Of a stretch of 64,000 nucleotides of DNA, positions 22,563 through 34,799 are shown piece by piece. The DNA lies in the NCBI GenBank assembly GCA_003290165.1, contig QNQO01000524.1, positions 62,001 through 126,000 on the forward strand. Direction: 5' to 3'. A program made the translations under genes and the position numbers. This stretch comes from Berberis thunbergii. Its lineage: Eukaryota; Streptophyta; Magnoliopsida; Ranunculales; Berberidaceae. Below the pieces are notes generated by a model, which was not told where the DNA came from, did not search any database, and was given only the letters and a program-made list of their open reading frames with translations. The stretch's first letter is position 1, and each line of letters begins with the position of its first letter.

Positions 22563-24914
22563 TTCGCTCATTGACATATTTTACGAAGATGTAAAAATGT
22601 GACAGTTAAAATATATCCACATCAAAAAAAATTAATGAAAAAACACAAAATGAATCTCTTTCAATTTGTGTTCTTCTTCAAACTGACTAAGGATTTTTTT
22701 ATTTTTTTTTAGTATTTAGGGTTGGTGAAAGTTAGGCAAATCTTGTCATTTATTAATTAGTTTAGTAATTAATGATGACAAAAAAAAATGCAAAAAGAAA
22801 AAACAGAGGATGATCAAGAATTGGTGAAAGTTCTTCCAAGATGTTGGCTTTTTGTATTTGTAGCCCAATCTAGAGATATATGTAGGTTGTAGAGTTTGAT
22901 GCCAAATGGGTTTTTGTACAATACATTTGTACATGTCATCTATGTTTGTAATCTTCTTCTTGTATCTTCCATCTTTGTGTGACCTCATTCTGTACATGTG
23001 TTTTTATCCTTGATATTGAAGAAATTGTTTCATGGCACAAACTTGGATCTCATTTGCCTACATCTAATTTAGACAATCTGTTGAGCTGCCCTGCACAATC
23101 TCTTCACTTTTACCCTACCAAATGTCCACATTCTATAAATTTAATTTGGTACATATGTCATTTATGAAGTTTCAGGGTGAGGTCTTCTTCTGTTCATTAA
23201 CATATGCTTATCATAATAAATTGATTTCAATGAATATGAAAAATCACAAATTAATTTCATTGTAATTGATAAAGACTAGGGATCAAGATCTCAGGAAAGG
23301 CGATACAAACATGATCATCAGCTAACTTGGCAAGGATGTGACTCTATAGAAGGATCAATGGATTGTAAATTTTGAATCTAATTCATCCTACTAAGTAGTT
23401 ACTACAGGTAAAAAATAAATAAAACAAAAACAACAAGTCTGATAGCTGATTGGTATAAATAATAGGGAGCAAAATAGGAAAACAAAAGCTCATTATTTGG
23501 ATTTGGAGTATTGTGCCCACTGAAACGACACACTGTGAATGAGAAGAGAGGGTACAGTACAGCTAAATCTCTTCAACCACCAAGTCTTCCCCACATGGGA
23601 TCCATCTGTACAAGCTAGTGATGTGAAGATGACACCCACACTGCCCCCATTTAACTCACCTCCATACTGTGTTGATTGGTGACAATGCTAGGTGCGGCTG
23701 CCATGATTCTTGACCCTTTAATTTTTCAATCACTCAGCAAGACTAGGAAACTATTGCTTGTCCATTAATCATCTTTTAATTACATTGCCAATATATATCT
23801 ACTTTTGTAGAATAACATATGATCAGAATTCCCAAACACTAGACATGATTAAAAACGAAGAAAAAAGCTTCGGATAGATTTGGATGTATGGTACAAGATA
23901 TACATTTATTCATAAGCTCAATTACTAACACAACATACAACAATTACCACTGCCCAATCTTAAAAACTTAAGTTCCTTGGATGCTTTTAACTTTTGGGAT
24001 GCATAGAGACATATAAGGAGAAATGTATTTTCAAATCAGAAATTCTTAAAAGCTAGACTCCTAGCGTCAAGGGAGACTCAAGAATGTGTTGAAGGATAAC
24101 AAAAAGAAAAAAAAGATGAAAATGAAAACAAAAGAATAGATGGAGATTGAAAGGTATTGAACCTCTTGACATCGATCTAACGCTAGGGGACTGACTCTTA
24201 AAAATTGTTTTTTTCAAATTGTCACATATTGTCTCGAATTCAATCAATTTCAACACCAATTTATTAGAAGTCAAAGAGTAAAGACCCATGATATAATTAA
24301 GACCTCAAATTCAATGCTTATCCAAACAAATACATAACCATGAATGAACATACTTTACCACCCTTCGACCATTTTAAAGAAAAATATGTAAAATGTTTGC
24401 ACTTAAAGAGTAAGACTGCTTTGACCTTTTTATAGAAAAAAGTGTCAAGGTTAACTCGATAAGTTAAACAAGAAAATGCACATTTTAATTATAAATTAAA
24501 AACAATTAATAAGGCTTCCTTTCCCAAGCTTGATATATTATTGAAACAATACAACTCATTAGTAGCATGAGAAGGTCGTGTAGCGCATGAAGCCACTAAC
24601 ATGCAACAATAATTAACAAAGTTGACCATAAAAATTATGTAAACAAGAAGAAGAAAAAGAGGAGGGACGGTGAAGGGGACGGTGGAGAAGTTGTTTCAAA
24701 GCCAAGGAATGTCCATTATCACCACCATCGATCAATTAGTCAAAATGTACTATCGATGTTTATTCTATACTATACTTGACTATAATTTATGGTTTAGATT
24801 TTTATTAGGGCATCCAACTAGTGAATTAGGATAGGAATCTTTCCTTGGTTTAGTCATTAATGTGGCCGGGTTGATGAGTTATATTATTAGGTTAGACACG
24901 AACACAACCCATAT
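22563..24914. other. Intergenic DNA between MITE copies 1 and 2
   Basis: No gene is recognised. The sequence is AT-rich, with scattered short frames lacking family features. Confidence 0.5.
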
Positions 24915-25116
24915 GAGCGATTCTAAATGTCGAGGGAAAGAGCGAGGAAACGAGCGAGGGAAATGAGCTGGCGAGGTGAAAGCCGTTCATTTCCCTCGAG
25001 ATGCGCGCGAGAAAAGTCAACGCACGCATCTCGAGGGAAATGAACGGCTTTCACCTCGCCAGCTCATTTCCCTCGCTCGTTTCCTCGCTCTTTCCCTCGA
25101 CATTTAGAATTTCACC
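24915..25116. mobile_element. Palindromic MULE-type MITE, copy 2
   Basis: This 202-bp foldback (GCGATTCTAAATGTCGAGGG ... CCCTCGACATTTAGAAT) has arms that match almost perfectly over about 80 bp. The 9-bp duplication AACCCATAT is exact (24906-24914 and 25117-25125). It is among the best-preserved copies. Confidence 0.93.
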
Positions 25117-26663
25117 AACCCATATATAGAAGCGGACTTCTGATCCAAAAGTGATTAGATTGACACGATAATCCCATGTTTGACATGATAACCTTATACA
25201 TTACGCTCCAAAACTAATCCATTATGACCAGGTATAAAACAATATAACAGGTCAAGCCAAAAATGATGGAATACAAAAGACCCCTTGATCACCTGATCTT
25301 GTTAATATATGTTGGTAGGTACGAGTCAAATTGCAAGGCTTATCATCTCATCCTACAAGCATTTGGTATTGTTTTTGCAAACTGTAAATTTAGCTCAACT
25401 ATGCATATGCTAGTTGCAGTATGTAGACAATTGTAGAGAATATTGGTAAAAACAGACGACTTAAGTTGATTGAACTTGCAAACGGTTGTCAGCAAAATGA
25501 GGCCCATAGAACGATCAAACACGCAAACATGAAACATATTTTGATAGGTCCGACCAAAAATGTTTTTGCTGTTTTCCAAAAAACGTTTTCTGAAAAAACT
25601 AGGTGTCCCCTAGATGAATTATTTTCAACTCTATCTTGATTGTGTAACCTTGTCACCAATTTGATGATGGTATTGTCATGACATATATCAGATATTTTAC
25701 TGCCAATATTGGTCAGGTTTGAGAAATATTGTAGGTGATAATGCATCAAAATTGGGCAAACTGATCGCTTTGGCACTCTTTACCTGCTCAACTTGTACAG
25801 GCAAGGATAAGGTGTTCAGATCGTCATCTAGTTTTTTTTTTACCATGTTCTATCTCCTGATATTGCAGAAAGCAGCATCTTTTCTTTACAGATCAAGATG
25901 ACCCTGTAAGAATTATTGCTTGCATGCATGTACAAGATATGTTCTTTTATTGGATATGTACTGGTGAAACCAAGACTTATTATTGGAGTCCCTTAAATAT
26001 TGTCAAAAGGGAGGTGACCTTAGTATGTGTATTTTTACAACACAATCGATGCACCCAACGACTTATTCTTACAATTTCTTCAAATATGATTAAACCATCA
26101 CATCCTAATCCGACATTAAAGCACTAAACGTAGTTATCATGAATGAATCCAATCTACCCACGTTGGGTGATTAATTTATTTAGTTTAGACAGGCAGACAG
26201 ACAACCAACTTGATTATCAACAGCCGGTTTCCTTGAAAGCAATTCCATGCATGAGAAAAGGGAGAACAAATATGAAATAAGTGTCATTTCATGTTGGATG
26301 GAACCCTATATATAATACCATCATTAGCCCCTTAATCATCAAACCTAATTCACATTTTCAATAATAATACCGTTGCACGCATCTCTAGAAGAACAAACGA
26401 AAGGTTGTACCACAGACAATGCCCATTCATCATAGTGTCATTATTCGAAACATATATTATATAGTTAATAACCCAATTTGGGTTATAGTAGCTAATATAA
26501 TCTAATCTAATCAACCTTCCCCACATGTTTGCAACATTATATTTGATATAATAAACAAAGACATCTTCATGCTGTGTTTTGTGGTTTATTAATTAATTGT
26601 GTTTGTTTTCTATTTTCTTGAGTTAAATTAGAGGAATTCATTCATTTACACTCTTTTGAGTTT
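25117..26663. other. Intergenic DNA between MITE copies 2 and 3
   Basis: No gene is recognised. A promoter-like TATATATAA lies at about 26311 with an A/C-rich stretch after it, but only a 28-codon frame follows, so I do not call a gene. Confidence 0.45.
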
Positions 26664-26864
26664 CAGAAATTCTAAATGTCGAGGTTTTGGGCGAGGAAAC
26701 CAGCGAGGGAAATGAGGTGGAGGGGTGGAAGCCGTTCAATTTCCTCGAAATGTGTGCATTGACTTTTCACACGCGCATCCCGAGGGAGGTGAACGGCTCC
26801 CGCCCCGCCACCTCCCTCCCCTCGCTCATTTCCTGGCCCAAAACCTCGACAGCAAGAATTTCTC
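26664..26864. mobile_element. Palindromic MULE-type MITE, copy 3
   Basis: This 201-bp foldback has a 9-bp duplication TTTGAGTTT (26655-26663 and 26865-26873). The arms are more diverged than in copy 2, and the outer arm segment contains a TTTTGGGC/GCCCAAAA variant that changed on both sides together. Confidence 0.9.
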
Positions 26865-27936
26865 TTTGAGTTTTATAGGACAGCACAATGTAGTCCTTTA
26901 CTCCTTTTGTGTTGAGTGGGATTTAAGGCTTTGGAGTTTCATTAGATGATTTACATGAAAGTGAAAGGAAGCTGTGATGAAATTATTTTGCCTCCTTAAT
27001 TGTCTAAATTTGTGTTTAGTTGATATCAAGCTAATAATTGTTTCAATTGCACATGGTAGCAGTCACTCTTTGTCTTGATCTTTTTATGATAACCCCACTG
27101 GCCTCTTCATTTAATTTAAAGGAAATCAAAAGCATAATAGATTCCATCACCCTTTATTTCAAATTTTTCCTGGTTTGTACTAAAATCATCTATGTACATA
27201 GATAATGTATTGTAACATGTCTGTTTCTTATGTGATTTGCATTACAAAATAATCTCATTATATACTTTTAATCTCCTTAACCCCTTCTACCCCAATGATC
27301 CCAAAACGATATTGTTCCTAAAATGTCTCATTGCTATTAGAAGTGGATCATCTTCTTATAAACCTTAGTCATAACTTCTTATTAATTGATATAGAACTAT
27401 TCAAACCAACATTATCCCAACAAATTTAACTAATTCGAGTGGTCTCTTAGTCCTTTTCCTTCGTGAGCTTAGTAGCTGACATTCCTGAGAAAGAACTTCT
27501 AACAAGCCTCTGGAGCCTAGGCCCACAGTGCCATGGGGTGTTCTTTGGGACTGAACAATGCAATCTTACATGTACTATGGTTTAGCTCATTTTAGTGGAA
27601 AAATTAAGCATACTGGCTTGCTCGAAATGGTTTTAGATGTGTGGGGCATGGCAGTACATCGTGAGCGTCCTCTTAAATGGCAACTCAGGAACATTCCTTC
27701 ATGACATTAGAGTCAATTGTTGATTATACCAAATCTACTTTAAGGGTGTTTTTAGTCATCACAGGAGAAATAAAAATTTTCTTGACAAAATCTCATTTAA
27801 CGTGAGTTTTGATTGTAAAGTTGGACGTAGATCTCTTTTTTTTTTCTCCTCGTTTTGTTTGATAATATAAACTCTTAAGAATTTTTTTTTTTTTTTTGTT
27901 TTTGAAAATTTAGAGGGCCGGATCATATTCAACTCC
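26865..27936. other. Intergenic DNA
   Basis: No gene is recognised between MITE copy 3 and the partial copy at 27937. Confidence 0.45.
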
Positions 27937-28062
27937 GAAATTCTAGCTGGCCTGAGAAAAACCAGCGAGGTTGCCTTTCTTTAACAACCTTTTGGAAAAA
28001 TTACTCTATTCAGCATGACAACCAGGCAACAACCTCACTAATTTCCCATGCCAAGAAGAATT
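27937..28062. mobile_element. Partial MITE, variant type, copy 4
   Basis: The left end (GAAATTCTAGCTGGCCTGAG ... ACCAGCGAGGTT) matches the variant MITE at 37816. The right end is decayed (aacctcac ... gccaagaagaatt) and no clean 9-bp duplication was found. A short segment, attactctattc followed by tgacaac-aggc, is repeated just outside. Confidence 0.55.
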
Positions 28063-28452
28063 ACTCTATTCCGCTTGACAACAGGCTAACTTAAACCTAT
28101 GTAGTATGGATATAGACATGAGTGTCTTGTTAGATACAATACTGACAAGATGACACGACAAATGCAAAGAACCATGAGGTCCAGATTACCAAGCCTTTTG
28201 AATTTTTATAAAATATAAAACTTCGTGATCTTAAAAATACATCATTAGAAAAAAAAACAGAAAATAATTATTATTATTATTATTATTTAATATTAAAATT
28301 TTAAAAAAAAATAAAAAAAAGAAGCTTAAGTTTATGGTTTCCTTAAGAAAATTATTTACAAAAGTGTCTGACACAACTGTCTAAATAATGTTCGTGCCTA
28401 AACTAAGTACCTAGTAATCATAATTAGAAATGTGTTTTCGTTTATTATGATA

Positions 28453-28540
28453 GAAAAAATCTAACTGTCGAGGGAAATGGTGCCCCCCCCCCCCCGACCC
28501 CTGTTTTCCTCGCCATTTCCCTCGACAGTTAGCCTCTCTC
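28453..28540. mobile_element. Miniature 88-bp copy of the palindromic MITE, copy 5
   Basis: It keeps only the terminal arms (ATCTAACTGTCGAGGGAAATGG ends, mirrored on the right) around a C14 run, with a perfect 9-bp duplication ATTATGATA (28444-28452 and 28541-28549). The shared duplication shows that it moved as a unit in this reduced form, or shrank after insertion while keeping both ends. Confidence 0.88.
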
Positions 28541-28564
28541 ATTATGATAATATGTGTGCACCAC

Positions 28565-28841
28565 TGTAAATAAAATAATTGGAAAATATTATTATTGTTG
28601 TTTTATTCCTTCACTTAATACAAGCTTATATAAATTAACTTCTACCTAACCTTATAGAAACATGAAACTTAAAACTTCCTATACAAAATAGAGTCTTATT
28701 TTGACTTTCTTATTTTAACTTTCATATTCTGACTTTACTTTTTTTTTTTATAACTATTCTTGTATTTTCCTTCTTGTATATATGAATCAATTTTAGACTT
28801 GGGCTTAGCTATGTTGAATGCAATCCCTACATATTCTAACA
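28565..28841 (-). repeat. 3' LTR of the split copia-type element
   Basis: The 277-bp LTR (plus-strand ends TGTAAATAAA and TTCTAACA) contains a TATA-like AGCTTATATAAAT region near 28625 that serves the minus strand. Confidence 0.8.
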
Positions 28842-28999
28842 CGCCCTTGCAAGTTGAACATGTAGATACGGAAGAAATGTGCAGCTTTGAGGAAACTTTG
28901 AAGTCCAATTTGGTAAATAAATCATGACTATCGAGTGAAGTTGCTAATGGTTCGACTCGAGTCAGCATGATAGTCGAACTCTGGATAATTCTAGAAAAA

Positions 29000-29400
29000 A
29001 ATTCTTGATGATTATTATATAAAGAAATCATGACTGTCAATCAAGTGAACGGCTAATGGTTCGATTCAAGTAGTCAGCATGACTCTCCAATTCTGGTATA
29101 AAGAAATCATGACTATCGAGTAAATGGTTAATGGTTCGATTTGAGTGCTCAGCATGACTCTCCAATTCTGGTATGAATAAATTATGACTGTCGATTGAAT
29201 GGTTAATTGTTCAATTCGAGTGGTCGTGACTTTCCAATTTTGGTATGAATAAATTATGATTGTTGAGTTAATGGTTAATGATTCAATTTGAGTGGTCAGC
29301 ATGACTCTTCAATTTTAATTAGATGCTTCTAGATAAAATTCTAATATGAAGAGATCATGACTGTCAAGTGAACGGCTAATGGTTCGACTCGAGTGGTTAG
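29000..29400. repeat. Degenerate tandem repeat, about 65-75 bp unit
   Basis: Five or so units share the phrases atcatgactgtcgag, atggttaatggttcga and gtcagcatgactctccaatt. They sit inside the internal region of the split copia-type element, on the polypurine-tract side. Confidence 0.8.
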
Positions 29401-29404
29401 CATA

Positions 29405-32098
29405 TGTAACACCCGTACTTTTCATTGACCTTAATAATATTTTTGTACATAGTGTTCCAATTTATTATTTATAAGATATTGTTAAAATAATATAGGTATA
29501 TGCATGTATGATGTTTTGTTTTGTTTGATGTGAAATTTTTATATGAGTATAAAATCCGAGTAATTTTTCATCTGAAAATATATTTTAAAATCTCATTTCG
29601 TTTGCCATGTCATTTTTAATATTCGCATAACTCTTACATTCCGAATCTCAGAACAAGATTATTTTAAGATGTGTATATTGTAATACCCGTCAAATCACTT
29701 GCCAATATAATGTTACTATTTTAATTATTGATAATATTTATTTATGATAATATTTATTAATTGATAGTATTTACAAATATGTAAGTACTTTATGATATGA
29801 ATTTTGGGACCTAAGTTTATATTGGTGGTGAGTAAAATGATGAGTGATGGCTGTGTTTAGCTAAAGCTAGTAAATCCATAATTGAAAACCCTTTAAAAGA
29901 AAACCCTAGTCACCTATTCTCTTTAGATACACACACTGAAGAAAAGAAAATTCTATGTAGAAGAAAATGAGGCGAAGAGATAAACTTTGCTTCATCTTTG
30001 TGATTTTCGACAAAATAGTGAGTTAAACTATATCGAAGTATTCAATATTTGATACTGATTATTATTTGATTTTTTATGTATGTTGTTAGTATTTTGGATA
30101 TATTAAGGTGAGTTCTTCTTATCTTCTTTGTACAAAAAAAAAATAAAAAAAAATGAGTCTTTCTATGTTTTGTTATTTGTTGTCTGTAATTGATGCTCAT
30201 GGGGATCATGAATGTATGGATTGGGTTTATAATATGCTGATGGAATTAGATCGAATTGGACTTATCAAATACAAATTTAATTGGCTTAATAATACATTGT
30301 TGATAAAAATCCTTTGATTGAATTGAACTTATAAGAATTTGGTAATGATTTGGATTGGATTTAGAAAATAAGGAATTGGGTACTGAATTGTACTGGACTG
30401 ATTTGGATTGGGTTTAGAAAATAAGAAATTCGGTACTGAATTGAACTGAAATTGGAATTTGGTACTGATTTGGATTGTTTAGAAATTAAGGAATTGAGTA
30501 CTGTTACGGGTTGGACCAAATAGTTAGGCCCAAAGTTGTTTAGTTGAATTTACATTTGGGCTGGACTTAGATTGATTGATTTATGATTTGGTTTAGGCTT
30601 ATCAAATTTGGGTATTAAAAATGATGAATTATGGTTTGATGGGATTTATGTTTTCTTTGACTTTGTGCTTAGATTTGCTTCAATTGGGATTTTGTTATTT
30701 TATTTTACATAAGAAGGATAAGTATTTTGGAATCTGATTCTTGGTTTGTTTTGGGCTCAAATTCTTATTTTCGGATATTACAAAAATACAATACACAAAT
30801 AACTTAGAGTAATTGATAATTTTGATAGATGTTATTGTCAGATTATTATTATTTTTATTTGCACATGTTTGATTGTAAATTAATTATGTGGTTAGAGTAG
30901 GTCTGAGGTGGCTACATGTATATGAATGTTTGCAAATTAACTTTAGTTTTTATGTAAATGTTGCTATTATTTAAGCATGTTGTAAAAATATGTGGGATTG
31001 CCAATTCGCTTGATGATTATTCTTATTATAATGTATATAACTTTATTGTCTATTGTTTATTAATAAAGTTTAATTGTTTATTGCTTGTATACGTGTGAAA
31101 TAATTTTGGGTATGCAAATTTGCTTGCATATCGGTACGCCATTCCATGTGAGTTCGGTAGTACGTGTAGTATTTAAGAAATGTTTGCCATGGAGAACTTT
31201 GGGTGAGATGACATATTCCTCGATGTGGCACCCCACTTGGAACATGTACACTCCGAGTGGTTTCGAAGGCAAGGAAGACATACTTGGGTGAGGTGTGTGT
31301 TTGATACAAGGAGGGTAGTGCGATTGTGGAAAAGAAGTGAGATTTTTTTGTGTATGTGCATGATTGCATTAATGAAAGAAACTAAATGCTCATTCGACCT
31401 TAGAATGAGAACTACATGTCTTCCTTAAAGGTAAAATGTATTTGGTTGACATTTAAATAATGGTGATTATGATTATGATCTGTATTTATTTGAAAATAAT
31501 TGTATCTATGAGGACCGATAAATTAGAAATTTTATTAATTTATTTTTAAACGTTCTGTGCAGGATGGTAAGTCTACTAACATTTTTTTTGTCAGACTTAC
31601 TACATCCGACCTTCACTTTGTAAGTGTTGGTAAAATAAATATATATTTTAAGCATGATAGAACTTTGTAGTATGACATGATTGCCTCATGGAGGAACTAC
31701 CAGTTAGTGATATGTTATTTATTTTGTTGGAACATTTCATGTTAAAGCATGTAACTTATTTTATTTATAAGAAAATTGATATTACACACACCAGCTACCT
31801 CGCTGACCCAAGTAAGTTTATTCTTTTTGGGTACGTTCTTATTGGAACGTAGTCATTTAGCCATTCATAGGTTTAGATATTTATGAGCAGTGTTACTGGA
31901 GTTTCATTAGTGGGGCTAGCGACATCAGAGTTTCATGGTTAGATTATTTTGTGTTTGTTTTAATTTTCTAAATTATGTTTTAGTTGTTGCTGCTAAACGT
32001 TGTATTGTTATTAAATTTTCATGTCCTGAGTTTTGGGGAAATCGATAATCCTATATGAAATTTATGATTTTCGTTTTCTTGAAAATTGGAGCGTGACA
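29405..32098 (+). mobile_element. 2.7-kb gypsy-type solo LTR (element A)
   Basis: It begins TGTAACACCCGTAC and ends GGAGCGTGACA. The 5-bp flanks are gcata and gcatt, one mismatch. Both ends align with element B at 43882-47264 in the opposite orientation, including a long match over the last 100 bases (ttttcgaagaaaac-type segment, then ccccaaaactc-ggac). A TATA-like CTTTAAAAGAAAACCC lies at about 29891, where B has TATAAAGAGAAAACCC. No protein-coding domain is present, so I read it as a solo LTR, or a LARD-like derivative. Very long LTRs of this style are known from Del/Tekay chromoviruses; that placement is inference. Confidence 0.7.
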
Positions 32099-32532
32099 GC
32101 ATTTGTGTCATCACAAATGTTGGTATTGCTCAACATTGGTGCTGGTATTGCTCAGTAGTAGTGCTGGTATTGCTCAACATTGGTGTTGGTATTGTTTTTT
32201 TTTTGTGATCTCTCCTTGTGTTTGCTGGTTGGTGTCAAGGTCGAGTCTCTAGCTACGTGAAGTTGCTACTGTTTGAACTTGAGCTAACTAATTGAGTTTT
32301 GTTCGAGGGATTTCACAATTGAAATAGGAAAGGTGTGATTGAGAATTGTTTGTTGTTCTTGAGGATGTTCATGTTGTTGTTGAGGAATTGTTAATTGATC
32401 GAGGTAGGATATTGTTGTTGTACTCCATTTCACGCCTCTTGCATATACGGTCAAAGTGCGTAATCGTAGGAGACAGGGAAGAGCTTGAATCCCCGGAATC
32501 TTAAGTCACCGAAGAAAAATGGTCTGATACCA

Positions 32533-32805
32533 TGTAAAGAAAATAATTGGATAATTATATTGTTGTTGTTTTATTCCTTGATTGAATATAAGCTAACTCT
32601 TACCTAACCTTGTGAAAAAATGAAACTTAAAACTTCATATATAAAATAGAGTTTTATTCTGACTTTTCTATTCAAACTTTTCTATTTTGACTTTACTTCT
32701 TTAACTATTTTGACTCTCATATTTTTTACATTCATTTTTGTAGATGTGAATCAATTTTTGACTTGAGCGTGACTACATTAAATGCAAGCCCTACATACTT
32801 TAACA
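32533..32805 (-). repeat. 5' LTR of the split copia-type element
   Basis: The 273-bp LTR is the partner of 28565-28841. It is adjacent to the tRNA-Met primer-binding site, which fixes the direction of the element as right to left. Confidence 0.8.
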
Positions 32806-34799
32806 GCCATATCAACATATATATTAGCACAATCAAGACTACACACAAAAGTATTAGCATTTCTAACTTTACCATTGGACGAAGTCTAGTTCATATAATA
32901 TGGGCAATAAGTTCTCCTCATCGCTGGACTTTATATAAATATATACAATGAATGATAATATTTTGTACAGCAGCACTTTTATCTTTTATTTTTGTTTAAA
33001 TATTTACTTATTCTTTAGTTTCCTCAAATATCTCAATTAGTGAAAAATGGCGTCTTTGTGATATTGCTCATACATTTAGAATTTGCCTTTGGCAATGCTT
33101 CATTTATATACACAAAACATACTAAAAGAATGAAATGGTATCTCATAATAAATGAATGACTGACGGATCATGAAATCTGGTTTATTTATTTATTTTTAAA
33201 GTCTATTTTCCAGTGGAGATTGTGAGTTTGTGACAATATGTATTGGGGTTTCCTAGGTACTTGCATGATTAAATATTATGGATATAAATCTGTTGGATTT
33301 CTTACCCTGAAATATTCCAACAAAGATTGAACTACCTAAGAAAATCACTTAGATTGATCCTATTCAATTGAATGTTATTCATTTGGTTCAGATTTTAAAT
33401 TTTTTAAGAAGAGAGAATAAGCATCTGAACAGTATAACAATATGCAATGGTGTTCATTTGCAAGACATTGTAAGACTCGCAATAAAATCTTAATTTTGCA
33501 ATGTATGTGATAAATTGGACTAACCGAAGTACTTGGTCCGTTTATCATAAGTCTTGGTTGTGCCTCCAACTGGGTTCTCAACCTGGACTGCCATGTAGTT
33601 GATTGCCCAAGTAGTTCAACTTTCATGCCTAAGCATGGTTGCCTATTACTGTTACTTTGCAACATCAACACCTATTTTGATACTTGCATATGAGATATAC
33701 TCTGCATAAATTATACAATTTTGTTTTGAAGACATGGGAAAATTCACACAAGAACGCTCCCAAAGAACTCAAGCACTTGCTCTGTGACGTACAAACTCGG
33801 TGCACAGCAGTGAATGTAAGACGTATTTCAGCAATTTTTCAAGTCAAGCTCAAACTTTCAATCAATCCTTGTTCATAATCCAACCTAATAACAGACCACC
33901 CATCACCAAGGAATCTAGACTTATCAGGATTCACGATCAATTTCATCCATGCTGAACTCAATCCGGAGTTGGCCCATTCCAAGTGTTCTGAATTCAGAAC
34001 AATTCAAGCACTTAGTGCTGACCACTGAGTGTTGAAAAAAATAAACACCTTTAATCTCATCCCAAATATACAACCAGAACTAGAAGTACTTAAAAGTTTA
34101 GAATACCCATGGTCTGCATTTCTGAACATCCAAATATTTAAACCAAGTTTTAAGTATCAAGTGCTATTATATAAGCAACCAAATTGATTAAAGAACTATT
34201 ACATATGCAACCAAATAAATATCTAAGCACGAAACAAAGCATCAATATTCTTCCAAACAAAGGTACTTTACATGCATGATTGAAATGTACTACAAACAAA
34301 GCATTATTCCAGAGATACAAAAGAAAAACTAGTCTTTGGTGAAGGACTCATAGGAGATCACAAAACTGTCTCCTCTCTAGTCCATCCCAATACAACTACA
34401 AACTAGGCATGATTTCAAAATCTGGATGAAACCTAAAATCTGGATGAGCAATCGAAAGTGGTTGTGATAATATGATGTTGCATGTCTGGGATTTTAATAA
34501 ATCAAATCCCATTTAGAAAGAAAAAGATGCATGGAGAGAAGGAAGAATGAGAGGATAACCAAATAGGATATGGATCAATATAGTGAAAAGGAAATAATGA
34601 CCCAAACCACCTAGAGGTTCAAAAACTCTCAATACAACACATAAGAAGTCTAAGAAATCACTGGTTGTGGATCAAAAAGTTTACAACCAAGTGGGATTTT
34701 GAGGGAGGTGGTAAGCTAACACACACTAGAGTTTTAACAAAAACCAAACTCAAAGTGTGTGCTAGGGAGGGAGAAAGAGAGTACTGGCTGGAGGTGAAG
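32806..34799. other. Intergenic DNA and 3' side of the AP2/ERF gene
   Basis: The right few hundred bases should hold the minus-strand 3' UTR of the ERF gene. Elsewhere I see no gene; the frame at 33375-33671 (-) has no recognisable features. Around 33962-34025 lies a repeat-like phrase (cacttagtgctgaccactgag) typical of dispersed plant repeats. Confidence 0.45.

Larger units (their letters stand above)
28565..32805 (-). mobile_element. Coding-poor copia-type LTR element, split by a solo LTR
   Basis: Two related LTRs with TG...CA ends lie at 28565-28841 and 32533-32805. Next to the second, 32521-32532 read on minus is TGGTATCAGACC, a match to the initiator tRNA-Met primer-binding site; next to the first is a purine stretch (CAACTTGCAAGGG on minus). 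The element therefore reads right to left. Subtracting the insert at 29405-32098 leaves only about 1 kb of internal DNA with no gag or pol, so it could only move in trans. The LTRs differ at many sites, so insertion is old. The flanks accac and gccat may be a mutated 5-bp duplication. Confidence 0.8.

Noticed and set aside
26305..26500. A promoter-like TATA with a leader, possible small gene
   Set aside because: Only a 28-codon frame follows, with no known features and no visible splicing continuation.
29405..32098. Elements A and B as foldback or DNA transposons because of their similar inverted ends
   Set aside because: The matching ends are only a few bases (TGT...ACA), and 5-bp target duplications with internal TATA boxes fit LTRs better.
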